In this document: piece by piece, positions 16,224-23,664 of the stretch
How positions within the stretch are numbered: the first letter of the stretch is position 1
How the letters are laid out: each line of letters starts with the position of its first letter
Origin: Lachnospiraceae bacterium
Lineage (GTDB): Bacteria > Bacillota > Clostridia > Lachnospirales > Lachnospiraceae
DNA: 39,486 nt
NCBI GenBank assembly: GCA_017550165.1
Contig: JAFZQH010000007.1
Location: 1 to 39,486 of the forward strand
Reading direction: 5' to 3'
Position numbers and translations under genes: made by a program
The notes under the pieces: generated by a model
What the model was told of the DNA's origin: nothing
Database searches by the model: none
Seen by the model: the letters and a program-made list of their open reading frames with translations, nothing else

Positions 16224-17081
16224 ATGAAAAAGGTGTTGATATATGGTTACAGTGGCGCTGGTAAAGCTGTTGAGTATTCTTTGGATGAGAGAGAGTATGA
16301 AATAGTTGGCTACATAGATGACAATGTGGAAATACAGGGAAAGACTGTTTGGGGAGGCTGCCCTGTTGTCGGGAGTGAGCATATTAAGGATTATGAATAT
16401 GATTATATAGTTGTTGCTCCTTTTTGGAGAAGTAAGGAGATGTTGGAGAAACTGGGTACTCATGAGGTTCCTCACGAAAAGATTGTGATATGGGATGAAA
16501 TCCATAAGGTGAAAAAACTTGACTATAGAATAGCCCAATTAAGAGTATGCTCTGATGTGATCCGAGATAACAGGGTAGATGGATGCTGTGCGGAAGTTGG
16601 TGTTTATAAGGGCGAGTTTGCAAGATACATAAATGAATACTTGTCTGATAGAAAGCTGTACCTGTTTGATACATTTGAGGGCTTTGGTGATCAGAAGTTG
16701 GAAAGAGGCGAGCTCCGGTCGCTTTCTGAACGGCAGAAGATGGAGTTCCAGGACACATCCGTGGCAGAAGTATTGGAGAAAATGCCTCATCAAGAAAACA
16801 TTGAGGTACGAAAAGGGTTTTTCCCCGGCACTGCAGCAGATATTTCCGAAGATACGAGATTTGCGTTTGTGAGTCTGGATTGCGATTTATATAAACCCAT
16901 TATGGAAGGGTTGTTGTTTTTTTGGCCGAGATTATCACATGGAGGTTATATTTTTGTGCACGATGCAGCCGGTTTCATGTGGCCGGGAGCAAAGCGCGCT
17001 GTAGATGAGTTCTGTAAGGAGAATAATGCTGTCAGATTGCCAATTCTTGACAGGTGTTTAACAACAATTATTATGAAATAG
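16224..17081 (+). CDS. Rossmann-TylF methyltransferase fusion
   Basis: The 285-residue protein starts with a Rossmann-like sugar-binding unit (residues about 1-95: KVLIYGYSGAGKAVEYSL, VGYIDDNVEIQGK). It continues as a TylF/MycF-type methyltransferase (CCAEVGVYKGEFARYI, LFDTFEGFGD, then SLDCDLYKP and VHDAAGF, whose aspartates bind Mg2+ in MycF). TylF-type enzymes methylate sugar hydroxyls. The N-terminal unit resembles that of the FkbM fusion encoded at 14015, so the two may recognise the same carrier-linked sugar. GAGGGAAG precedes the ATG. It lies 16 bases after the radical SAM gene. Confidence 0.82.
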   Translation: MKKVLIYGYSGAGKAVEYSLDEREYEIVGYIDDNVEIQGKTVWGGCPVVGSEHIKDYEYDYIVVAPFWRSKEMLEKLGTHEVPHEKIVIWDEIHKVKKLDYRIAQLRVCSDVIRDNRVDGCCAEVGVYKGEFARYINEYLSDRKLYLFDTFEGFGDQKLERGELRSLSERQKMEFQDTSVAEVLEKMPHQENIEVRKGFFPGTAADISEDTRFAFVSLDCDLYKPIMEGLLFFWPRLSHGGYIFVHDAAGFMWPGAKRAVDEFCKENNAVRLPILDRCLTTIIMK

Positions 17082-17096
17082 ATGTGGGGTTGTTAT

Positions 17097-17954
17097 ATGA
17101 GAATTCTTGTGACCGGCGCTTCCGGAATGTGCGGAAATGCAATCTCAAATTACCTTTCCACTGTGGGACATAAAGTGGTTGGCTTATACAGGAGTCATAA
17201 ACCTAATGGAGAGTTCGTAAAAGAGTACTGTAATCTGTCTAAAGGAATAGAACTGGATGGAGAATTTGATGTTATAGTTCATTGTGCAGGGGCCCTTCCG
17301 TATCAGAAGCCCGGTATTGCTGAATATGTATCGGGAAACATTGATACTATGCGCAATCTTCTTGGTTTTGCTCACAGGAAAAAGATCGGGAGAATGATAT
17401 ACATTTCCACCATCGGTATATATGGTGATTTTCAGGAAGAAATGATAGATGAGTCATCTCCCCGGATCAATCCGGATGATTATGGTTTGACGAAGTATAT
17501 CGCAGAAAGGATGCTGTATGAGGATGAACTTGTAGAAGGCATAGCCCTTCGTTGTCCCGGAATTGTAGGGAAAGGAGCCCGGGGAGTGTGGCTTTCCAAT
17601 GTTGCTGAGAAAATGGTGAAGAATGAAGAGGTGACAGTCTCAACACCCGAATTCATCACAAAAAACCTTGTTCATACAAAGGATCTGTCACTTTTTGTCG
17701 AAACATTGATAAATAAAAACACATGGGATGAAGATAGCCTGGTCATTGCCTGTGATGAAGGAAAAAAGGTAATAGACATAATAGAGCAAATGAAAACGGA
17801 ATTAGAATCTGCTTCAAGTATTATTGAAGTGGATAGCAGTAAAAAACCGTTTTGTCTGAATTCACAAAAAGCAGTTAGTGAAGGCTACCGACCTATGAGG
17901 ATAAATGAATTGATAAGCAAGTATTGTGAAGAATTGAAGGAAAAGGACAGATAA
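17097..17954 (+). CDS. SDR nucleotide-sugar epimerase/reductase
   Basis: The 285-residue extended SDR shows TGASGMCGNAI near residue 6, VIVHCAGALP, ISTIGIYGDF and the catalytic YGLTK. It resembles NAD-dependent epimerase/dehydratases of polysaccharide clusters, and the C-terminal part is shorter than in GalE. I start at 17097 because MRILVTGASG is the usual beginning of this family; the ATG at 17082 would add five residues. The ribosome site is weak (TGGGGTTG). Possible roles are 4-keto reduction or C6 epimerisation of an activated heptose, as done by HldD, but sequence alone does not choose between them. Confidence 0.78.
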   Translation: MRILVTGASGMCGNAISNYLSTVGHKVVGLYRSHKPNGEFVKEYCNLSKGIELDGEFDVIVHCAGALPYQKPGIAEYVSGNIDTMRNLLGFAHRKKIGRMIYISTIGIYGDFQEEMIDESSPRINPDDYGLTKYIAERMLYEDELVEGIALRCPGIVGKGARGVWLSNVAEKMVKNEEVTVSTPEFITKNLVHTKDLSLFVETLINKNTWDEDSLVIACDEGKKVIDIIEQMKTELESASSIIEVDSSKKPFCLNSQKAVSEGYRPMRINELISKYCEELKEKDR

Positions 17955-17966
17955 AGGGGGAAAACC

Positions 17967-18971
17967 ATGAAGTCATTAGTTACCGGAGGATGCGGTTTTA
18001 TCGGTTCACATATGGTGGACAGGCTGTTAAAAGAAGGACATGAGGTTATAGTAATTGACAATTGTAGTACGGGACGTCCTGCAAATCTGGAGCATCAAAA
18101 GGATAATCCAAACCTGAAGGTAGTTTTTGCGGATATATGCGACAGCGAAAAAATCGAACCGCTTTTTGAGGGAGTGGATTGGGTCTTCCATTTTGCTGCA
18201 TTGGCTGATATCGTACCGTCCATCCAGCGTCCGGAGGATTATTTCCATTCCAATGTGGATGGGACCTTTTCCGTGTTGCAGGCGGCAAGGAAGGCGAATG
18301 TTAAGAGGTTTATGTATACCGCCTCATCCTCATGCTACGGTATACCCGATAAGTTCCCCACAGATGAGAACGCAGAGATCAGGCCTGAGTATCCGTATGC
18401 TCTTACCAAGCGTCTCGGTGAGGAGCTGGCGCTCCATTGGGCTCATGTATATAATATGCCGGTTGTATCATTGTGCCTGTTTAATGTTTATGGGCCCAGG
18501 TCAAGAACTTCAGGGACTTATGGCGCGGTGTTCGGTGTATTCCTTGGCCAGAAACTGGCGGGAAAACCATATACTGTAGTAGGGACCGGGGAGCAGACCA
18601 GAGATTTTACTTATGTAACTGATATCGTTGATGCTTTTTATACTGCGGCGAAATCTGATATTACAGGGGAGCGGTTTAATGTGGGAAGCGAGCATACCTA
18701 TTCTGTCAACAGGCTTGTAGAACTGCTGGGAGGAACCGAGGCAGACGTTGTTCATATCCCGAAGCGCCCCGGTGAACCGGATTGTACCTGGGCAGATACA
18801 ACGAAGATTAATAATATGCTTGGATGGCACCCTCAGGTTACGCTTGAAGAAGGTGTCGGGCATATCCTGGATAATATAGACTACTGGCGTGAGGCACCGG
18901 TATGGACTCCGGAGACCATAAAAGACGCGACCGCTGATTGGTTCAAGTATCTTGGGAAAGATGATAAATAA
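17967..18971 (+). CDS. GalE/dehydratase-like nucleotide-sugar epimerase
   Basis: The 334-residue extended SDR has VTGGCGFIGSHMVD at the start, VFHFAALADIVPSI, SSSCYGIP and the catalytic YALTK. Substrate-domain motifs follow: NVYGPRS, TRDFTYVTDIVDAF and FNVGSEHTYSV. It is of full length for UDP-sugar epimerases and 4,6-dehydratases. A preceding AAAGGGGGAAAA serves as ribosome site, with 12 bases between the previous stop and this start. It could be the epimerase or 4,6-dehydratase of the heptose branch, or a UDP-sugar 4-epimerase. The valine common in the SSxxVYG motif is cysteine here. Confidence 0.82.
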   Translation: MKSLVTGGCGFIGSHMVDRLLKEGHEVIVIDNCSTGRPANLEHQKDNPNLKVVFADICDSEKIEPLFEGVDWVFHFAALADIVPSIQRPEDYFHSNVDGTFSVLQAARKANVKRFMYTASSSCYGIPDKFPTDENAEIRPEYPYALTKRLGEELALHWAHVYNMPVVSLCLFNVYGPRSRTSGTYGAVFGVFLGQKLAGKPYTVVGTGEQTRDFTYVTDIVDAFYTAAKSDITGERFNVGSEHTYSVNRLVELLGGTEADVVHIPKRPGEPDCTWADTTKINNMLGWHPQVTLEEGVGHILDNIDYWREAPVWTPETIKDATADWFKYLGKDDK

Positions 18972-18983
18972 GCGAGGTTAGAA

Positions 18984-19451
18984 ATGAAGAATATGCTTGT
19001 ATACCATGCAAGTAAGGATATTGTTGAATATCCTGAGGTGAGAGAGACAAGGTTCATGAAAGACTTTTCATGGGGTTTTTATTGTACAAAGATGAAAGAT
19101 CAGGCTTCCAGGTGGGCAATAAGAGGTACTGGAAGGGGCGTTATTAATACATATTCTTTCGAACCGGTTAATGATCTTAATATACTGTCTTTTGAAAAAA
19201 TGAATGATGAATGGCTTGATTTTATTGCAAAATGCCGTGCCGGATACGTTCATGATTATGATATTGTTGAGGGCCCCATGGCGAATGATACGGTTTGGAA
19301 CTATGTAAATGATTTTATTCAAGGGATCATCACACGTGAACAGTTTTGGGTATTGGCACAATTCAAGTACCCGACACATCAGATCAGTTTCCATAATAAA
19401 AGGGCAATAGATTGTTTGGTGTATAAGGAGAGTGAAGAGGTTTATGGATAA
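18984..19451 (+). CDS. DUF3990-like protein 1, putative ADP-ribosyltransferase-fold toxin
   Basis: The 155-residue soluble protein resembles DUF3990, which I recall as a member of the ADP-ribosyltransferase superfamily. Candidate NAD-site residues are H8 in LVYHAS and Y33 in WGFYCTKMKDQASRWA. A later block, YDIVEGPMANDT (92-103), then ITREQ with E119, and QISF (133-136), is shared with the second copy at 21159-21800, which fits an H-Y-E layout. It starts 12 bases after an epimerase gene without its own promoter, and its end overlaps the next gene by eight bases. That coupling and size suit the toxin half of a toxin-antitoxin pair. Activity is inferred. It has no membrane or signal segment. 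Confidence 0.7.
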   Translation: MKNMLVYHASKDIVEYPEVRETRFMKDFSWGFYCTKMKDQASRWAIRGTGRGVINTYSFEPVNDLNILSFEKMNDEWLDFIAKCRAGYVHDYDIVEGPMANDTVWNYVNDFIQGIITREQFWVLAQFKYPTHQISFHNKRAIDCLVYKESEEVYG

Positions 19452-19887
19452 AAAAGACTATAATGATTTAATATATGTATGCTCACTGATTGAATACATT
19501 GCAAGGGAAACCAAGAATCACAGAGGAGACATTGTTGAGTCTCTGGGGGTGGAAGGAATAGAGCGACAGTTGAAGGACGCTGAAGTGAACCATTGTCTTT
19601 CATTTGAGCAGGTGAGCTTTGAAATAATAGAGCAATACGGGATTAAAAACGGAGATTATGATACGATCAGTTCTTGCCGATATTCGGTTCCTGCCTATGT
19701 CGATATAGGAAAGCTTTATGCGATAGTGATCAAAGATGTATCAAAAGGGAAGGATATTGCAAAAACAGTCAAGAAAGTTTTTTCTTCCTTTGTAAGTGAT
19801 GCAATCTCAGGTTTTAATTCGGATATGTATTACCAGAATCCGAGCTACATTGAGGAATCGTATCTGGCGGGTGAATTATTGAGTTAG
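19444..19887 (+). CDS. Partner of DUF3990-like protein 1, putative antitoxin
   Basis: The 147-residue protein has no DNA-binding motif I can recognise. Its N-terminal part (YNDLIYVCSLIEYIARET, then NHCLSFEQVSFEIIEQYGI) is helical and recalls DUF3791-type partners often found beside DUF3990 genes, though I hold that name loosely. The C-terminal half (VPAYVDIGKLYAIVI onward) is also mostly helical. The ATG at 19444 overlaps the preceding gene by eight bases, with GAAGAGG close upstream; an in-frame GTG at 19432 is less likely. Overlap of the two frames argues that they act together. Neutralisation of the first protein is a hypothesis. Confidence 0.62.
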   Translation: MDKKDYNDLIYVCSLIEYIARETKNHRGDIVESLGVEGIERQLKDAEVNHCLSFEQVSFEIIEQYGIKNGDYDTISSCRYSVPAYVDIGKLYAIVIKDVSKGKDIAKTVKKVFSSFVSDAISGFNSDMYYQNPSYIEESYLAGELLS

Positions 19888-19924
19888 GTACTATGCATTA
19901 CCTGTTCAGACAGAGAGGGATAAT

Positions 19925-20491
19925 ATGGACTATTTAAAAGAACTTACAGATGTATTAGGTGAGGTAGAGATTACGGAAAAGGGCGATGATACTGCATTTT
20001 CATATGACGAAGGAATGGAGCATATCGTGAATGTGTTCCTTCGCCACAGGAAGGAGAAGAGCGCCGTTTTCTTCATCGGAAATGGTGGCAGCGCGGCCAT
20101 TGCCTGCCACATGACGGCGGATTTCCTGAAGAATGGGAGGATGCACACCACAAGTCTCTATAACGCATCTGTACTGACCTGTCTTGGAAATGATTACAGT
20201 TATGAAGATGTTTTTTCAAAACAGCTGGAAATGCAGATGAACAAGGGAGACCTGCTTGTGGCTATCAGCAGTTCGGGTAACTCGCAGAATATTATCCGGG
20301 CTATAGATATGGCAGAGAATTTGGGTGGAGAGGTCATCACTCTTACCGGGTTTAAAGAGGATAATGCCGCACGTAAGCGGGGCGTCATTAATGTGTATGT
20401 GCCCTGTGAGGAGTATGGGATAGTGGAATCCATTCACAATTTGATATTACAGCAGGTCGTTGATATAATCATGGAGAAGGATAATGGATAA
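19925..20491 (+). CDS. gmhA: GmhA-like sedoheptulose-7-phosphate isomerase (SIS domain)
   Basis: The 188-residue SIS-domain protein matches GmhA, which converts sedoheptulose-7-phosphate to D-glycero-D-manno-heptose-7-phosphate. Motifs are FFIGNGGSAAIACHMTADF, ISSSGNSQNI and the C-terminal SIHNLILQQVVDII, with the histidine that is catalytic in GmhA. In place of the usual AEL glutamate there is an aspartate (ADF), as in some glycan-cluster relatives; this may alter activity or substrate. The gene lies between the two DUF3990-type modules and overlaps gmhB by eight bases. The transketolase pair at 12237-13984 could provide its substrate. Confidence 0.82.
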   Translation: MDYLKELTDVLGEVEITEKGDDTAFSYDEGMEHIVNVFLRHRKEKSAVFFIGNGGSAAIACHMTADFLKNGRMHTTSLYNASVLTCLGNDYSYEDVFSKQLEMQMNKGDLLVAISSSGNSQNIIRAIDMAENLGGEVITLTGFKEDNAARKRGVINVYVPCEEYGIVESIHNLILQQVVDIIMEKDNG

Positions 20492-21032
20492 GGTTCGTCC
20501 CGCCGTTTTTTTGGATAGAGATGGTGTGCTGACTGTTGAAGAAAAAAGGATCGTACATCCGGCTCAGGTGAAACTGTATAAGGATGCGGCAGAGAACGTC
20601 CGAAGATTAAAGGATAAGGGATTCCTTGTAATTGTAATATCAAATCAGAGCGGGGTCGCGAGAGGTTTGTTTTCTGAGGAAGAACTCTGCAAACTTCATG
20701 ACAGGCTCAAATCGGAAACAGGCGTTGACGGGATTTATTATTGTCCCCATCATTTGGAGGGGGCAGTAAAGGAATATGCGATAGAATGCGACTGCCGAAA
20801 GCCCAAGACCGGAATGATCGATAAGGCTCGTGCGGATCATTCCATAGATATGTCAAGGTCCTGGATGGTAGGAGACCGGGAGTCGGATATCCTTACGGGA
20901 CGTAATGCAGGTATCAGGACGATCCTTGTCCGAGCCGGATATGGGGAGGATGAAATAAAACGGGGAGTGTCGGCGGATGTTGTTTTAGATGATCTGAGCA
21001 CGGCGGTAGATTATATTATCCGTAATACCTGA
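20484..21032 (+). CDS. gmhB: GmhB-like D-glycero-D-manno-heptose-1,7-bisphosphate phosphatase
   Basis: The 182-residue HAD phosphatase removes the C7 phosphate of heptose-1,7-bisphosphate. Catalytic DRD lies in VFLDRDGVLT (about residue 12), followed by ISNQSGVARG. The zinc-binding set YYCPHH and CDCRKPKTGM is characteristic of GmhB, and VGDRESDI supplies the metal-binding aspartates. Length is normal. Its ATG overlaps the gmhA stop by eight bases. With gmhA and the kinase-nucleotidyltransferase fusion it completes a route to nucleotide-activated heptose. The transcription unit probably ends at the hairpin at 21083-21131. Confidence 0.87.
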   Translation: MDKVRPAVFLDRDGVLTVEEKRIVHPAQVKLYKDAAENVRRLKDKGFLVIVISNQSGVARGLFSEEELCKLHDRLKSETGVDGIYYCPHHLEGAVKEYAIECDCRKPKTGMIDKARADHSIDMSRSWMVGDRESDILTGRNAGIRTILVRAGYGEDEIKRGVSADVVLDDLSTAVDYIIRNT

Positions 21033-21076
21033 AGTGTTTTTGCAAAACGGGGCAAAATGCCCTGTTGGATTGCCGG

Positions 21077-21105
21077 TTGACGAACTACGTCTGTGGAAGT
21101 ATAAT
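21077..21105 (+). promoter_or_regulatory. Strong sigma-A promoter of the second DUF3990-XRE pair
   Basis: TTGACG (21077-21082), exactly 17 bases, TATAAT (21100-21105): 11 of 12 consensus positions. Predicted start is near 21112, giving a leader of about 47 bases before the ATG at 21159. The spacer and the -10 lie inside the long inverted repeat at 21083-21131. Confidence 0.82.
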
Positions 21106-21131
21106 GATTATATACTTCTACAGACGTAGTT
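21083..21131. promoter_or_regulatory. 21-bp inverted repeat, likely operator and terminator in one
   Basis: Arms 21083-21103 and 21111-21131 pair in 20 Watson-Crick and one G-T pair around the 7-base loop ATGATTA, followed by TTTT (21131-21134). One arm fills the -35/-10 spacer of the promoter at 21077-21105 and the other covers its start site, as for an autoregulator operator; the XRE protein at 21803 is the obvious candidate. RNA reading through from gmhB would fold the whole hairpin ahead of a short U run and could terminate. A smaller hairpin at 21047-21065 lies just upstream. Confidence 0.72.
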
Positions 21132-21158
21132 TTTGCGTGCGTAAAGGGAGAATGGATA

Positions 21159-21800
21159 ATGGTTTTATATCATGGGTCTTTGATGGTGGTTGAACACCCT
21201 GAATATGGACTGGGAAGGGTCAATAACGATTACGGGCAGGGATTCTATTGTACTGAAGATATAGAATTGGCTAAGGAGTGGGCCAGCAGAGACATCAATG
21301 GGGGATTTGTTAATAAGTATGAGTTTGATGATTCCGGATTAAGAGTATTGGATATTAGTGATCTTGGGTTACTTGCCTGGATAACCATATTGATCCGGAA
21401 CAGAAGCATAAGGTATGCCAGTCCCATTGAGAAGAGGAGTGCAGAGTTCTTGCTATCCCGATATCTTCCGGTCTATGAAGAGTATGATGTCATCAGGGGA
21501 TATAGGGCAGATGACTCATATTTCTCATATACCAGAGCATTTCTCTCGAATACGATCACCTTGGAGCAGTTGGAGATGGCAGTCAGGTTGGGTAACCTGG
21601 GCATGCAGATATGTCTTAAGAGTCCGGAGAGTTTCGGACGGATTCGTTTCACGGATGCGGAGACGGTGGATGGTTATCATTACTATCCTATGAGGATGAA
21701 GAGAGACAGAAAAGCCAGAAATGATCATATGAGATTACTGGAAGAGGATGCGGTTGACGGAACATATATCAGGGATATTATCAGAGAAGGAGGCGCTTGA
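21159..21800 (+). CDS. DUF3990-like protein 2, putative ADP-ribosyltransferase-fold toxin
   Basis: The 213-residue protein is a distant homolog of the 155-residue protein encoded at 18984. Shared positions are H5 in LYHGS, the GFYCT block at residues 28-32 followed by a W at 41, the pattern YDVIRGYRADDS, ITLEQ and QI. It has an extra middle segment and a longer, Arg-rich C-terminus (RMKRDRKARNDHMRLLEED). AAAGGGAG is eight bases before the ATG. The strong promoter and palindrome upstream and the XRE-family partner two bases downstream are the usual layout of an autoregulated toxin-antitoxin operon. NAD-dependent activity is inference from fold resemblance. Confidence 0.72.
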   Translation: MVLYHGSLMVVEHPEYGLGRVNNDYGQGFYCTEDIELAKEWASRDINGGFVNKYEFDDSGLRVLDISDLGLLAWITILIRNRSIRYASPIEKRSAEFLLSRYLPVYEEYDVIRGYRADDSYFSYTRAFLSNTITLEQLEMAVRLGNLGMQICLKSPESFGRIRFTDAETVDGYHYYPMRMKRDRKARNDHMRLLEEDAVDGTYIRDIIREGGA

Positions 21801-21802
21801 TA

Positions 21803-22438
21803 ATGGGCTATGCTTATGATCAGATTTATCTATATGATGCAATGACCAATTTGGGGGAGTTTACTGAGTATGCCCATTATGCATGTGATGCTGATCTGGA
21901 CAGGACCTTTATGTGTTTTTTCATAAGCGGATATGCTGACAGGTTTCAGGTGGGTGATCCTCAGGTAGTGAGCGGAATGTCCGGAACGGAACTGTATCAG
22001 GCAGTAATGGACAAGTGTGGAAAGGGCAGAGAACCCTACCCGCCGGCGCTGATCAAATATGATACGGATGTCTATTATTGGATAGGGTACATCCTGGCAT
22101 ATGCCCAGTGGTTGGGCGGACAGAGTTTTAAAAGCATTATTGATGTAGTTAAAACGGATGATCTTATGCAAATGTATCCTGCATTACATACAGTATCTGA
22201 AGACAGAGCTGCCGAAGAGATCCTTGAATTGGAAAAGAAACGCTCAGTTTATTCCAGGCTGCAGTCTTACCGAAAACGTCTAGGTTATACTCAGGCTGCC
22301 CTGGCAGAGAAGTCAGGAGTCAATCTGCGAACCTTGCAGCAGTATGAGGTAGGTGACAAGGATATTTCCAAAGCGGCAGCAGGCAGTGTCATTTCCCTGG
22401 CCAGGGCTCTTCATGTTGAGCCTGAGGCCTTGATCTGA
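21803..22438 (+). CDS. XRE-type regulator with N-terminal partner domain, putative antitoxin
   Basis: The 211-residue protein ends in a helix-turn-helix of the XRE/Cro family (about residues 151-211: RLGYTQAALAEKSGVNLRTL, then QQYEVG). Residues 1-140 form an unrecognised domain (YDAMTNLGEFTEYAHYACD, YYWIGYILAYAQWLGG) that may bind the preceding DUF3990-like protein. The ATG at 21803 has AAGGAGG nine bases upstream, inside the end of the preceding gene; an in-frame TTG at 21797 is less well placed. It probably binds the 21083-21131 palindrome and represses its own promoter. It bears no resemblance to the partner encoded at 19444. Confidence 0.75.
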   Translation: MGYAYDQIYLYDAMTNLGEFTEYAHYACDADLDRTFMCFFISGYADRFQVGDPQVVSGMSGTELYQAVMDKCGKGREPYPPALIKYDTDVYYWIGYILAYAQWLGGQSFKSIIDVVKTDDLMQMYPALHTVSEDRAAEEILELEKKRSVYSRLQSYRKRLGYTQAALAEKSGVNLRTLQQYEVGDKDISKAAAGSVISLARALHVEPEALI

Positions 22439-22453
22439 GGAGGGACATTTATC

Positions 22454-23626
22454 TTGAACATTATATTCTATCGTTACAACAGCATATATGAGTCGGATAT
22501 GATAGATGCCTTCCGGCAGGCGGGGGCTCAGGTTATAGAGATCACCGAGGAGATGGAGGATAAGGATATCTCCAATGCCAGAAGAGCTGAGCTTTTAGAC
22601 TCATTTATAGATGAGTATTCCGCCCTATTTGTTTATGGGGTTAATTATTATCCCATCATAGCAGAGGTGTGTCGCATTAAAAACGTGATATATATCTCCC
22701 AGACAGTGGACTCGCCTATCCTGTCTCTTTTTGACAGGTCCATCTGTTATGATACTAACAGGATCTTTCTTTTTGATAGGGCTCAGTTCGACCTCTTTTC
22801 TCCCCACAATCCGGACCGTATATTTCATCTTCCCCTGGCGTCTGCTACAGGCCGCTTTGATAAGGTGATAAGTAGCATAAGTGATGGTGACAGAGATAAG
22901 TTTAGTGCGGATATTTCTTTTGTGGGTTCGACCTATCGTGAAAAAGATCCCTATTCCGAGCTTAAGGGGTTAAGTAAAGGATCAAAAGAGCGTGTTGATC
23001 ATATAGTTGAATCCGCAGCCTGCAGATATGACAGGTCTTTTATGTCGGAGAAACCGGGGATGAGCCTTGTTGAGGATATAAAGAAGGCAGCGGGTGATTC
23101 TTTTCCGACGATAAAAGAACCTGTAAGCGCCATGGATGAGTATGTTGTATCTCACATGTATATCGGGTCGCATCTGGCGGTCATTGAAAGGGAGAGGATA
23201 TTAAATGCCCTGGCAGAGCATTTCCGTGTTGACCTCTATACCCGGAGTGATACGAGCCTGCTTAAGGGAGTTCATGTCCATCCCGGGATCAGGACGCTGG
23301 ATGAGATGCCGAAGGTCTTTAATCTGTCAAAGATCAATCTTAACATGACAATGCGCCCCATTGAAAAAGGCCTGCCACTTCGGTGCTTTGATATCATGGG
23401 AAGCGGGGGCTTTCTTATGACCAATTATCAGGAAGAGATTGAGGATATGTTCGTTATAGGTGCGGACCTGGAATGCTACTCTGACATTGATGAACTATTG
23501 GACAAATGTGGTTATTACCTGGAACATGAAGAAGAACGGGCGGCAATAGCACGAAGGGGATACGAAAAGGTTAAAACATCCCATACACACATCCACAGGA
23601 TGAATGATATACTTAAAAGCATTTAG
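22454..23626 (+). CDS. CgeB-like glycosyltransferase (GT-B fold)
   Basis: The 390-residue protein resembles DUF3880/CgeB-type glycosyltransferases. The N-terminal domain has NIIFYRYNSIYESDMIDAFR and ALFVYGVNYYP, then ISFVGSTYREKDPY. The C-terminal domain has INLNMTMRPIEKGLPLRCFD followed by IMGSGGFLMTNYQEEI, and ends in YYLEHEEERAAIARRGYEKV, the pattern typical of this family. It resembles the C-terminal half of the 696-residue enzyme at 10132. It begins with TTG nine bases after AGGAGGG, which overlaps the XRE stop, so it is probably transcribed from the 21077 promoter. It likely adds a sugar to the flagellin glycan; donor unknown. Confidence 0.78.
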   Translation: MNIIFYRYNSIYESDMIDAFRQAGAQVIEITEEMEDKDISNARRAELLDSFIDEYSALFVYGVNYYPIIAEVCRIKNVIYISQTVDSPILSLFDRSICYDTNRIFLFDRAQFDLFSPHNPDRIFHLPLASATGRFDKVISSISDGDRDKFSADISFVGSTYREKDPYSELKGLSKGSKERVDHIVESAACRYDRSFMSEKPGMSLVEDIKKAAGDSFPTIKEPVSAMDEYVVSHMYIGSHLAVIERERILNALAEHFRVDLYTRSDTSLLKGVHVHPGIRTLDEMPKVFNLSKINLNMTMRPIEKGLPLRCFDIMGSGGFLMTNYQEEIEDMFVIGADLECYSDIDELLDKCGYYLEHEEERAAIARRGYEKVKTSHTHIHRMNDILKSI

Positions 23627-23630
23627 TGAA

Positions 23631-23664
23631 AAAGAGTGAGAGGATACCCTCTCACTCATATCTT
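23631..23664. terminator. Bidirectional terminator between convergent genes
   Basis: Perfect 10-bp stem GAGTGAGAGG (23634-23643) / CCTCTCACTC (23648-23657), loop ATAC. On the minus strand a T run (from AAAAA at 23629-23633) follows it; on the plus strand ATATCTTTT follows. The minus-strand gene's stop codon lies inside the stem. Confidence 0.88.

Noticed and set aside
21047-21065. Terminator of gmhB at the small GGGGCA/TGCCC hairpin
   Set aside because: No T run follows; the longer repeat at 21083-21131 is a better candidate.
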